20,452 bases of DNA from Treponema sp. (GCA_031277045.1 JAISLX010000152.1:1-20452), one strand, 5' to 3'; numbered from the stretch's first letter, positions 1 through 7,078 are shown. The notes: generated from the sequence alone by a model not told the origin. Program-made: numbers and translations.

Positions 1-46
1 GTTCAGAAACCTCAGTTTCTGAACAACAACCGCTTAAAAACAACAA
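1..46. repeat. Palindromic intergenic repeat, copy A (GTTCAGAAAC type)
   Basis: Arms GTTCAGAAAC (1-10) and GTTTCTGAAC (15-24) pair perfectly around the loop CTCA. A conserved flank CCGCTTAAA follows at 30-38. The whole 46 bp matches 4405-4450 at 44 of 46 positions, so this is a dispersed repeat and not a chance palindrome. The left edge is cut by the window start; the 4402-4431 copy has arms three bases longer. Confidence 0.8.
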
Positions 47-80
47 AAAACACGGATTCTTGACAAAATCCGTGTTTTTT
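45..80. terminator. Rho-independent, possibly bidirectional terminator
   Basis: A perfect 14 bp stem pairs 45-58 (six A then CACGGATT) with 67-80 (AATCCGTG then six T) around the 8-base loop CTTGACAA. A T-run ends one strand, and the A-run gives a T-run on the other. It probably ends transcription from a gene left of the window, or from the minus-strand barrel gene, or both. Confidence 0.65.
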
Positions 81-337
81 GGGAGACTTGTGAGATAACA
101 AATCGGGTTATCGAACAAGTTCAATGAGTAATCGGTGAAGTTTGTCAGGCCGCGCTGAATTTATATGAAACGCCGGATTTTAGACCGTTTTTCAGAAGCT
201 TTTCCCAAAACTAACCGGGTTTCGGGAAAAGCTCTATGCTGGGAAAACAGCGCCTTCACGGCTTCGGGCCGGACGGGGAAAACGGGTAAACGTCAAGCGT
301 AATAGGCCCGGAGCCGGCTTTGCTGCGGATTTCCTTT
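81..337. other. Intergenic stretch without a gene
   Basis: No open frame here has a ribosome-binding site and a plausible protein. The only structure I can support is the hairpin at 197-233. The rest lies beyond the 3' end of the decayed barrel gene. Confidence 0.6.
197..233. repeat. Palindromic intergenic repeat, copy B (CCCAAAAC type)
   Basis: The arms AGCTTTTCCCAAAAC (197-211) and GTTTCGGGAAAAGCT (219-233) pair over 15 positions with one mismatch. The loop region TAACCGG is close to the AACCG loop of the copies at 4304 and 17011. It lies about 105 bp past the 3' end of the barrel pseudogene. Confidence 0.75.
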
Positions 338-916
338 TCAAGGTGTTATCCGGTGAGTAAGCAATGTTCCCCTGAAGCCAAGGTTAAACACCAGGGCAAA
401 GACGGCTTTACTTTGCTCGAGACTGGAGAGGGGAGCCACAAAATCTGCGCGGATTTTAAGACCCGTGATAATACCAGAGACGGAAAAATTTTGAGAAAGG
501 TTACCAAAGAACCCCAGGGTGGCAGTACTCTCATTACCCCTGGCCGGAGGGCTGCTTACACCAACACCGATAGCCACGCCGATCCGGGGGATAAAGTTAT
601 AGGTAAGGCGGAGGCCGGTAAACAGGCCGGTAGTAGCAGCCGGCAGATTAGTCTCAACATCAGCCAGAGTTGAGAACGGCGTGTCAAAGCCTACGCTATA
701 GTTATTCAGAATCTCGAGCTTAAAACCAAAGTTCCCGACACCGCCTATCCTGTCAATGGTTCTACCAAACCCATCAGGAGCGCTGCCGGGATACACCACA
801 TAGCCTATGCCGGCGCCAAAATCGAACCCAAAAAATTACGGGAAATCTGAATTTGTCTGGGCGGACAAAACGCCGCCGGCCAGCAGTGCAACCAAAACGA
901 ACACAATTTTCTTCGT
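338..916 (-). pseudogene. Decayed outer-membrane beta-barrel protein gene
   Basis: Read on the minus strand, a GAGGAG ribosome-binding site (928-923) sits six bases before a codon run encoding a typical signal peptide (KKIVFVLVALLAGGVLSAQ). The expected ATG is ACG at 916-914. The frame then meets TAA seven codons after the signal-peptide Ala-Gln and continues in the same phase through about 165 more codons. These encode alternating hydrophobic and glycine-rich strands (for example GLRLTYNFIPRIGVAIGVGV) typical of a small outer-membrane barrel. The C-terminus (GTLLTHRITP) lacks the usual final aromatic residue, so the 3' end may also be damaged. A shorter protein could start at a GTG near 799-797 but would lack a signal peptide. 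The upstream DNA is AT-rich but no clear promoter is visible. Two independent lesions argue for a pseudogene over one sequencing error; the exact barrel family was not identified. Confidence 0.7.
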
Positions 917-1083
917 GATAAACTCCTCATGTATATTTCTACGGAAATATCATCCTTTATCATGCTATATTGTTATACTACAACAATTTAAAATTTTCCA
1001 AAATATGTAGAAAAGATTTCAAATTTGCCCTCTATCTCCGTATATAGCGTACCACTTGTTTCTGTACTACTATATGCAGCGTC

Positions 1084-1097
1084 TGTAAACGATTACA
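1084..1097. promoter_or_regulatory. LacI/GalR-family operator upstream of the GH4 gene
   Basis: TGTAAACGATTACA has perfect TGTAA/TTACA half-sites around a central CG, the pattern typical of LacI-family sugar regulators. It lies 62 bp before the GH4 start and just downstream of a possible -10 (TATATG at 1071-1076), a position suited to repression. No regulator gene is visible in the window. The role is inferred from the motif and its place. Confidence 0.6.
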
Positions 1098-1159
1098 AAA
1101 CCGGGCACTTGTGAAAAGTCATGGAAGGTGCTACGGTAACCCGGCTTTGAGGAGGAATC

Positions 1160-2482
1160 ATGCCGAAAATTGCTTTTATTGGGGCGGGGAGTACGGTTTT
1201 TGCCCGGAACGTGCTGGGCGATTGTATGTGTACGCCGGCGTTAAAAGACAGCGAGATAGCTCTTTACGATATTGACGGGGAACGGCTTAAAGAAAGTGAA
1301 AAAATCATCTCCGCCATAAACCGCGCCAAAGGAGGCGGGGCCCGGATACAGCGCTACCTGGGCGTGGAAAACCGCGCGGCGGCCCTGAAAAACGCCAACT
1401 TTGTCGTCAACGCCATTCAGGTGGGGGGTTACGATCCCTGCACGATTACCGATTTTGAAATACCCAAAAAATACGGACTCCGCCAAACTATTGCCGACAC
1501 CCTGGGGATAGGCGGCATCATGCGGGCCCTGCGGACCATCCCTGTGATGGAAGATTTTGCCCGCGATATGGAGGCGGTCTGCCCCGGCGCATGGCTGCTC
1601 AACTACACCAACCCTATGGCCATGCTTACCGGCTACATGCTGCGCTACACCGGGGTAAAAACCGTGGGGCTATGCCACAGCGTCCAGGTTTGCTCGGAGC
1701 ATCTGCTTAAAAGCCTGGGAATGGAAGACAAGCTTGAAGGCCGCCGCGAAAAGATCGCCGGCATTAACCACATGGCATGGCTGCTTGAAATTTACGACAG
1801 GGCGGGCAACGACCTGTATCCTGAAATTAAAAAACGCGCGCGGGAAAAAAACAAATGTGAAAAACACGGCGACATGGTCCGTTTTGACTATATCGAAAAA
1901 CTCGGCTACTACTGCACCGAATCCAGCGAGCACAACGCGGAATACAACCCCTTCTACATCAAACGGGCCTATCCCCAGTTCATTGAGCAGTTCAACATCC
2001 CCCTGGACGAGTACCCCCGCCGCTGTGTAAGCCAGATAGCGGGCTGGAAGGAGGAGTACGAAAACCTCAGCGGTTCTAACGAACTGGCCCACGAGCGCAG
2101 CGGCGAATACGCTTCGTACATTTTGGAGGCGATAAGCACCGGCATCCCCTGCAAGATCGGCGGCAACGTACTAAACCGGGGCGGGCTTATCAGCAACCTG
2201 CCTGCGGAAGCCTGCGTGGAAGTACCCTGTCTGGTGGACAAAAACGGCATAAGTCCCTGCTGCTCCGGGCCCCTGCCCCTTCAACTTGCGGCAATGAACA
2301 TGAGCAATATCAACGTGCAGCTTTTAACTATCGAGGCGGCCCATACCCGCAAAAAAGAGCATGTCTACCATGCCGCAATGATGGACCCCCACACCCAGGC
2401 GGAACTATCGCTTGATGATATTGTTAAGATGGTGGATGAGCTGATAGAAGCCCACGGAAACTGGCTGCCCGCATTCCATTAA
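1160..2482 (+). CDS. GH4 family alpha-galactosidase/alpha-glucosidase-type glycosidase
   Basis: This 440-residue protein has the full length and features of glycoside hydrolase family 4, cytoplasmic enzymes that cleave glycosides by an NAD- and divalent-metal-dependent redox-elimination mechanism. The N-terminus (KIAFIGAGSTVFARNVLGD, about residues 3-21) is the Rossmann NAD site. NYTNP (148-152), the CHSV motif (172-175) and GINHMAW (201-207) supply the metal and substrate site; Cys172 and His204 are the expected metal ligands. In this family the residues after the Cys track specificity, and CHSV is the form associated with alpha-galactosidases (MelA-like) and not the phospho-glucosidases. 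The ATG is preceded by GAGGAGGA seven bases or fewer upstream. A LacI-type operator lies at 1084-1097, so sugar-responsive control is likely. No transporter gene is adjacent. The exact sugar is unproven. Confidence 0.9.
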   Translation: MPKIAFIGAGSTVFARNVLGDCMCTPALKDSEIALYDIDGERLKESEKIISAINRAKGGGARIQRYLGVENRAAALKNANFVVNAIQVGGYDPCTITDFEIPKKYGLRQTIADTLGIGGIMRALRTIPVMEDFARDMEAVCPGAWLLNYTNPMAMLTGYMLRYTGVKTVGLCHSVQVCSEHLLKSLGMEDKLEGRREKIAGINHMAWLLEIYDRAGNDLYPEIKKRAREKNKCEKHGDMVRFDYIEKLGYYCTESSEHNAEYNPFYIKRAYPQFIEQFNIPLDEYPRRCVSQIAGWKEEYENLSGSNELAHERSGEYASYILEAISTGIPCKIGGNVLNRGGLISNLPAEACVEVPCLVDKNGISPCCSGPLPLQLAAMNMSNINVQLLTIEAAHTRKKEHVYHAAMMDPHTQAELSLDDIVKMVDELIEAHGNWLPAFH

Positions 2483-2529
2483 CGCGCTCCCCGGCGGCTG
2501 TTACGCTTTGTGGCGCGGCGGCCCGCGCA

Positions 2530-3606
2530 TTAGTTCCCCGCGGGGGTAATCCCGCTTTCGCTGGGGCTGTTCCCTTTCCGGTTAACAAAACCGATCTTAT
2601 AACCTATCCCCAGACCGATGGCAAAACGGCGCCAATACAGTTCGAGGGGATAGGGTTTGCTGGGATCAAGGTTGTTGCTCGTTACCACGTCCCCAAGAAA
2701 TTGAATATAGCTAACGTCCACAAAAAAGGCTCCCATTTCCCCGCCTTTAACGCCCAGTTGAATGCCGCCGCCGATGCCAAACGGGGGGAACTGTTTGATT
2801 TCCGCCGTAGTGGCAGCCGGAAAGGACATGACCCCGTAGGGTTCAATCATGAAGTGCCGGGCCGGCTTGATGGGAAACTTGAGGGCCGCCTGAATAGCCG
2901 GGATAAACGCGGTGGAAAAAGGATCGCCAAAACTGATCTGGAAATCGCCTTCAAGACTCATCCAACTGAGGAACTGAAATTCAAGGCCCAGCGTAGCCCC
3001 CGGAAAGGGGCGGATATAGTGATCCAGGCGGGCATAATCCTTTGTGCTTTGGGGATCCTCGGAGGAAATATAGGAATTTTTTTCCTCGTTTACGGCATAA
3101 AAGGTGATGGGATAATCGAATGAACCCCGCAGGTATACCCATTTATTCCGCCAGTGGTTGGTGTCCGGAACACTGGTAAGTTTGGTCAGGGGTATGTTGG
3201 CCATAGCCTGGTAGATAAGATGAAGGTTCCATTCGTACATTTCTTCCAGGGTTTCAAAGGCCCAGGAAAACTGCAGGATCTCCCGTGCGTTTGCGGTAGC
3301 CCGCAGGGAAATCGTAAGCATGTTGATGATCCGTTCCGCCCGCATGCGGCCGTCTTCGTCCTCATGGCCGTCTTCAACATTCTGGACGATGAAAAGGCTT
3401 ATCATATAATCGGAATTCGCCGGGGTATCCACCACGGTGTAGTTAGCGCCGGTAAGCTCCATTTTAAAATTTTCCGCGAAGAACGTCTGCTGTTCCGGCC
3501 GGCCCCCGCTGACCGGGGCAATATACACCCTCACGTCGTCCCGCGACTGGGCACACAGCGCTGCCGCAAAACATACGCATAAAAGCATTGTCATGCAGTT
3601 CTTCAT
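2530..3606 (-). CDS. Secreted two-part protein with C-terminal outer-membrane barrel
   Basis: The 358-residue protein begins with a clear signal peptide (MKNCMTMLLCVCFAAALCAQ, cleavage probably near residue 19). Residues about 25-75 have an alternating alpha/beta pattern (VRVYIAPVSGG, then a helix, then YTVVDTPANSDYMISLFI) that resembles the TolB N-terminal or CsgG-like fold seen in envelope proteins. From about residue 155 to the end, amphipathic strands such as GGGIQLGVKGGEMGAFFVDV suggest an outer-membrane beta-barrel. It probably sits in the outer membrane with a periplasmic N-terminal domain. A weak AAGAGG lies ten bases before the ATG. It follows the small membrane-protein gene at 3677-3970 by 70 bp on the same strand, so they may be cotranscribed. 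It is convergent with the GH4 gene. I do not recognise a named family. Confidence 0.75.
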   Translation of the reverse strand: MKNCMTMLLCVCFAAALCAQSRDDVRVYIAPVSGGRPEQQTFFAENFKMELTGANYTVVDTPANSDYMISLFIVQNVEDGHEDEDGRMRAERIINMLTISLRATANAREILQFSWAFETLEEMYEWNLHLIYQAMANIPLTKLTSVPDTNHWRNKWVYLRGSFDYPITFYAVNEEKNSYISSEDPQSTKDYARLDHYIRPFPGATLGLEFQFLSWMSLEGDFQISFGDPFSTAFIPAIQAALKFPIKPARHFMIEPYGVMSFPAATTAEIKQFPPFGIGGGIQLGVKGGEMGAFFVDVSYIQFLGDVVTSNNLDPSKPYPLELYWRRFAIGLGIGYKIGFVNRKGNSPSESGITPAGN

Positions 3607-3676
3607 GGGGCATCAGCCTCTTACCAGCAGTCCGCAAGGCTTGAACCAGTCCCGGAGACCTGTTGGTTTAACACTT

Positions 3677-3970
3677 CTATGCCTTTTTATCCTCGGCAGG
3701 AGACTGATGTTCTCTCCGGTCCTCTTTCCGCTTCCGCCTGATAAGAAAAGTGCTGAAGTGGTAAATGGAGAGCAGCAAGGCAAAGCTAAAACTGATTATG
3801 GAAAACCAGATAAGAACCTGGGGATTTAAATAGGCTGAAGGTATCCAGCGGACTATTCCCAGCGCAAGCAGAAGCACATTGATGGAACTGACACAGTACA
3901 GCATGGCCAGAATAAACAGTACCTGGGATACATAGGTCTTTTGCCGCCAAAATTCAAGAAATTTCTTCAT
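3677..3970 (-). CDS. Small two-helix inner-membrane protein
   Basis: This 97-residue protein has two strong hydrophobic segments, about residues 15-40 and 51-77, with a basic N-terminus (MKKFLEFWRQK) and a highly charged tail (RRKRKEDRREHQ). That predicts a hairpin in the inner membrane with both ends in the cytoplasm. The start is well supported by AAGGAG upstream of the ATG. It is the first gene of a likely two-gene unit with the barrel protein at 2530-3606. No function can be assigned. Confidence 0.75.
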   Translation of the reverse strand: MKKFLEFWRQKTYVSQVLFILAMLYCVSSINVLLLALGIVRWIPSAYLNPQVLIWFSIISFSFALLLSIYHFSTFLIRRKRKEDRREHQSPAEDKKA

Positions 3971-4257
3971 CGTAAAACTCCTTCTGCTATGATTACGGCG
4001 GCCCTACACTCGCCAGTGCGTAGAAAACACCCGTGCCCTGGGTTGTTTTGCCCCCCAAGAGATTGAATAAGGCCCCAGCTTAACACAATTTTAGCTGGTT
4101 TTCAACGAAAGTTATGGAGGTTTTCAGGATAAGCAGACGGGAATTTCGTTCCCGTTCCGTCCCTGAGCCAAATATCGCAAAATCCACGTTTTATGTGAAC
4201 TTTAAGCGTACCCGGGGATACATGACTCCTGATGTTAGCTGCTTTAATCTTGAAAAT

Positions 4258-4303
4258 GTGCAAAACCCCCAAAGATTCCGAAAAATTTTGTCAGTTTCAC
4301 CTT
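4258..4303 (+). repeat. Second intergenic hairpin repeat, copy 1
   Basis: This stretch aligns with 6993-7040 in the same orientation: both have CAAAA, a CCCC run, a pair of A/T arms, then AAATTTTGTCAG, TTCA and CCTT. Similarity seems to continue about 20 bases to the left. Its own stem is imperfect, with one mismatch in the arms. Confidence 0.5.
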
Positions 4304-4340
4304 AGAATTTTCCAAAACCAACCGGGTTTTGGAAAATTCT
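4304..4340. repeat. Palindromic intergenic repeat, copy C (CCAAAACC type)
   Basis: The arms AGAATTTTCCAAAACC (4304-4319) and GGTTTTGGAAAATTCT (4325-4340) form a perfect 16 bp stem around AACCG. The same loop occurs in the 17011 copy although the outer stem bases differ, which suggests that structure is conserved. Confidence 0.8.
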
Positions 4341-4401
4341 CCTCTAAACAATATATCATCGGCATGTGGAGGAAAATTGTTTACTGGATCGAGACAATAG
4401 A

Positions 4402-4450
4402 GTTGTTCAGAAACCTCAGTTTCTGAACAACAGCCGCTTAAACACAACAA
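4402..4450. repeat. Palindromic intergenic repeat, copy D (GTTCAGAAAC type)
   Basis: The arms GTTGTTCAGAAAC (4402-4414) and GTTTCTGAACAAC (4419-4431) form a perfect 13 bp stem around CTCA, followed by CCGCTTAAA (4434-4442). 4405-4450 matches 1-46 with two differences. Confidence 0.85.
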
Positions 4451-4522
4451 TACCGGGTGGTCTTTGAACGCGGCCCCGCTGTTTCCGCCGCGCTTGCCTT
4501 GGCCCCCGGAAACCGACTGAAA

Positions 4523-4542
4523 AGCCCGGGTTTCCCCGGGCT
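4523..4542 (-). terminator. Rho-independent terminator of the 5'-nucleotidase gene
   Basis: AGCCCGGG (4523-4530) and CCCGGGCT (4535-4542) form a perfect 8 bp GC-rich stem around a 4-base loop. Read on the minus strand it is followed by TTTTC and lies 28 bp after the stop codon of the gene at 4570-6738. Confidence 0.65.
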
Positions 4543-4569
4543 CCGGCAAGCGCAGCAGGGGTGAAACTA

Positions 4570-6738
4570 TCAACCGCCGGCGTAGGGGTTAATAATCTCT
4601 ATCCGTCCCTCAAGATGCGGTGCTACGGTCTTTAGTTTCTCAAGATAGTATTGGAATATCTGACGCTGGATAAGCTCTGTCTTCTGGATCAGCGTTACAT
4701 CCGCTGCAACCGGGATCGCCGGATCATCAGTTTTCAGTACGTTGATCATGGTAAACCCGTCCCCGCCGCCGGCCATAAAATCGTTAACCACTACCCGGTA
4801 ACGGGCGTCAAAGTCCAACGGCGAACCATCGGCAAGGCTCACGCTTTTGAGTACCGGATCGGCGCCTTTCGAGGGAATTTCCGCAGTATATTTAAGCCCC
4901 GCCGCGTGGAGAAAATGGCCGTGGCCTGTGTAGGAAGTAAGCCCATTGGCAATACAATCCCAGAGGGTCTTGCCGCCCATCTCAAGCACAACCATGCGGT
5001 TATCAAAGGGCAGGATACCGTTGATGTCCCCCAGGGTAATATCGGCGGACGCGGCCCCTTCGGGCACGCTTACACTCTGGCGGATACCACCGCCGTTTTG
5101 CAGGGCGATAGTGGCCCCATTGCTCCGGTTAAAAAAAGCCACCTGGCTATCGGTAATAATGTTACCCAAATTCGATTCTTTGAACCGCACGGTGCCCCGT
5201 TCCCCGTCCAGGCTTACCCTGGTTTGGGCTACCACGGTTTTAAACCTATCGTCCATCCTGGCGGCATAGCCGTCCACAATGGCCTTGATCTCCGGATTTT
5301 CCGGCATCTCTTCGTTCAGAATGATCTGGTTGAACACCAGGCCCGCCATTTTTTTGCCGAATATATTCAGATTGATCTGGTTAAGACATTCAGCATGTTT
5401 GCCGGGGTTGATAACCCAGGTGCCGTTCACTATGAACGGCTGTCCCATCACATCCATACCCCCGCCAATTTCCACATGGATACCCGGCACGTGCAGGGGA
5501 AGATCCGTATTTTTGCCGTGCAAATGACTTAGGGCGATGACAATATCCGGCTTCTCCCGGTCTATCATCCGGGCTACCACGGCCCTGGAAGTCTCATAGT
5601 CATCTTTAAGCTCAATATCTTTGGTGTTTTCAAAATGAGTGGTTTCTTTTGAGGTATCATCGGTCATGCCGGCGATGGCTATTTTAAGACCTGCCGCTTC
5701 CTTTACGACATACTCCTTCAAGAACGAAGGGAAGGTCCCGTCCTTCATGTAGGTATTGAGGGATAAGAATGGATAAGCGGCCCGGTTCGCCAGCCTTTCA
5801 AGATTTTCCAGGGAGTAGTCAAAATCATGGTTGCCCAGAACGGTAGCATCGTACTTCATGGCGCTCATAGTATCGATAGTGGAATCCCCGTTGAACAGGT
5901 TTGCGATATTGGAATTGTAAGGCGAATCCCCCCCGTCTAGCAGCAGGGTATCCGGATTGATCTTCCGGTGGGCTTCAATAATGGCGCTCATCCTGGCAAG
6001 GGCGCCGATGGGAACGCTGGAACCCGAAGGCGTATACGGGACCAGGTTGCCGTGAATATCCGCAGTAGCAAAGACCGTAATGACCTTGAGGCCCTTTTTC
6101 AGAAGCCCGTCCAGCAGAGAACAGGCCCCGGCCCGGCTGATGGTCCCTTCCCCCGGAACGGGAAGGTATTTGTCGGCTACGGCCTTTTCCAAATGGTTCA
6201 CCGCCTGTTCCGGCCCGTAAATCGCCCGGGCTGTCCAAAGAGCAAAATCCCCGGCGCTGATAAGCTCTTCCGGATTAAAGTTCCAGTTCCGGGCTTTTAT
6301 CCCCGCGAATTCAACCACCTCCGCGCCGATCAGGGCTTCAATGCTTGAACTTGCCCAGTGATCCGCGCTGTCCCGGGCGGCAGGCACTGTAAAAGCCTCG
6401 GTTACTACCCCCAGGTTCCCCGAATATACCTGCATGCGTTCCAGGTCTTTGCCGGGGTACCTTACCGTTGTTACCGGCACCAGCATAAATACCCGCTGAA
6501 TCAGGGCCGCCGCTTCGGCACGGGTCAGAGCCTTGTCCGGCTCGAACAGACCGCCGGGGATTCCGATGTTTTCAAGATAACCCCGGCCATACAGACCGGC
6601 CACAGCGGCACCCCGGGCGTTTCCCCCTATGTCCGTATAAGGGACTTCCCCGCTTATCTTGCCGGCGCATCCGCCCAGAACCAGACCGGCAAAACCGATC
6701 GAAATGAGCAAGGCCGGGAAAAGGCTTCTCCTTTTCAT
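4570..6738 (-). CDS. SLH-repeat lipoprotein 5'-nucleotidase/metallophosphatase
   Basis: A 722-residue lipoprotein. The start at 6738 is set by AGGAGGT five bases upstream and gives MKRRSLFPALLISIGFAG with lipobox LGGC (Cys24). Residues about 33-85 match an S-layer-homology repeat (YTDIGGNA to FEPDKALTRAEAAALIQR); two weaker repeats follow to about residue 215. A UshA-type metallophosphatase domain comes next: ATADIHGN (Asp227, His229), GGDSP (Asp271), GNHDFDY (Asn303) and SHLH (His405). The C-terminal 5'-nucleotidase domain has GNIITD, NGGGIRQS and YRVVVNDFMAGGGDGF. The usual GH[ST]H metal motif is replaced by GGGMD (about 425-428), so one metal ligand appears lost. Its likely role is surface or periplasmic dephosphorylation of nucleotides for salvage. 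The gene has its own terminator, and hairpins lie in its leader. The family call is firm; substrate and activity are not. Confidence 0.88.
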   Translation of the reverse strand: MKRRSLFPALLISIGFAGLVLGGCAGKISGEVPYTDIGGNARGAAVAGLYGRGYLENIGIPGGLFEPDKALTRAEAAALIQRVFMLVPVTTVRYPGKDLERMQVYSGNLGVVTEAFTVPAARDSADHWASSSIEALIGAEVVEFAGIKARNWNFNPEELISAGDFALWTARAIYGPEQAVNHLEKAVADKYLPVPGEGTISRAGACSLLDGLLKKGLKVITVFATADIHGNLVPYTPSGSSVPIGALARMSAIIEAHRKINPDTLLLDGGDSPYNSNIANLFNGDSTIDTMSAMKYDATVLGNHDFDYSLENLERLANRAAYPFLSLNTYMKDGTFPSFLKEYVVKEAAGLKIAIAGMTDDTSKETTHFENTKDIELKDDYETSRAVVARMIDREKPDIVIALSHLHGKNTDLPLHVPGIHVEIGGGMDVMGQPFIVNGTWVINPGKHAECLNQINLNIFGKKMAGLVFNQIILNEEMPENPEIKAIVDGYAARMDDRFKTVVAQTRVSLDGERGTVRFKESNLGNIITDSQVAFFNRSNGATIALQNGGGIRQSVSVPEGAASADITLGDINGILPFDNRMVVLEMGGKTLWDCIANGLTSYTGHGHFLHAAGLKYTAEIPSKGADPVLKSVSLADGSPLDFDARYRVVVNDFMAGGGDGFTMINVLKTDDPAIPVAADVTLIQKTELIQRQIFQYYLEKLKTVAPHLEGRIEIINPYAGG

Positions 6739-6770
6739 CTTGTACCTCCTAATGCCGCTTTTTAATGGCG

Positions 6771-6795
6771 GTTCCAAAACAACCGGGTTTGGAAC
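6771..6795. repeat. Palindromic intergenic repeat, copy E (CCAAAAC type)
   Basis: GTTCCAAA (6771-6778) pairs with TTTGGAAC (6788-6795), and the middle carries AACCGG as in the other CCAAAAC copies. In the minus-strand leader it lies about 20 bases upstream of the ribosome-binding site of the 5'-nucleotidase gene. Confidence 0.65.
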
Positions 6796-6911
6796 AGATC
6801 ATCACATTGGTTTACTGTAGGCAGCCCCGGTTAGAGGGCTGTGAGGGCTTGGTTAGAATTTTGTGAAATCGACTGATCCCGGCCCCCGTCCGGGGCGCTT
6901 GTCTTGCCTTG

Positions 6912-6927
6912 GCCCCCTATATGGTGT
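6912..6927. promoter_or_regulatory. NrdR-box-like site 1 (half conserved)
   Basis: The right half TATATGGTGT matches the NrdR consensus (acacwatatatwgtgt) well; the left half (GCCCCC) does not. It is paired with the site starting 29 bp downstream, as NrdR boxes usually come in tandem about three helical turns apart. It lies 152-167 bp before nrdJ. No nrdR gene is in the window. Confidence 0.35.
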
Positions 6928-6940
6928 ATGCTCTCGAGAC

Positions 6941-6956
6941 ACACCGCTATAGGTGT
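6941..6956. promoter_or_regulatory. NrdR-box-like site 2
   Basis: ACACCGCTATAGGTGT has both ACAC and GTGT ends at the exact 16 bp spacing of an NrdR box, with an A/T-containing centre (the consensus centre is more AT-rich). It also forms a CACACC/GGTGTG palindrome (6940-6957). Its place before a ribonucleotide reductase gene supports the call. Confidence 0.45.
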
Positions 6957-6992
6957 GGTATCTTAACGCTATATTGCCTTAGGCTCGAAATA

Positions 6993-7042
6993 TACAAAAA
7001 ACCCCAAAATTCACGGGAAATTTTGTCAGCTTCATCCTTTAA
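6993..7042 (+). repeat. Second intergenic hairpin repeat, copy 2, in the nrdJ leader
   Basis: It contains the perfect inverted repeat CAAAATT/AATTTTG around CACGGGA, then TCAGCTTCATCCTTT. It aligns with 4258-4303 over its length and is followed by TTTAAGCGG (7037-7045), a motif that also accompanies the other repeat family. It ends about 40 bases before the nrdJ ATG. Confidence 0.5.
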
Positions 7043-7078
7043 GCGGTATAACGTTTGAAAACTCTGCGGGAGGGGGAA

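Larger units (their letters stand above)
3971..4569. other. 600 bp intergenic region rich in hairpin repeats
   Basis: No credible gene was found; the open frames here have no ribosome-binding site and run through the repeats. The region holds a weak stem CCAGCT/AGCTGG (4075-4098) followed by TTTT, a 7 bp stem ACGGGAA/TTCCCGT (4137-4155), the repeats at 4258, 4304 and 4402, and the terminator at 4523-4542. The promoter for the 3970 gene should also be here but is not obvious. Confidence 0.6.
6739..7078. other. Divergent regulatory region between the nucleotidase gene and nrdJ
   Basis: These 340 bp contain both gene leaders. Visible are a CCGC/GCGG stem (6755-6771) and repeat copy E on the nucleotidase side, and two NrdR-box-like sites and the second-family repeat on the nrdJ side. 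I looked for a cobalamin riboswitch because NrdJ uses B12, but found no convincing B12 box. No clear -35/-10 pair was found for either gene. Confidence 0.55.

Noticed and set aside
1025..1076. Promoter for the GH4 gene
   Set aside because: Several TATA-like boxes occur but none has a -35 at acceptable spacing, so no promoter is called.
4114..4305. 63-codon plus-strand open frame with a nearby GGAGG
   Set aside because: The GGAGG lies inside the frame, after the ATG, and the frame ends inside a repeat; no protein-like features.
4244..4573. 109-codon minus-strand open frame in the repeat-rich gap
   Set aside because: It crosses the terminator and two hairpin repeats, and its product has no coherent pattern.
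6800..7078. Cobalamin riboswitch before nrdJ
   Set aside because: Expected from enzyme chemistry, but no convincing B12 box or GCCACTG-like element could be found.
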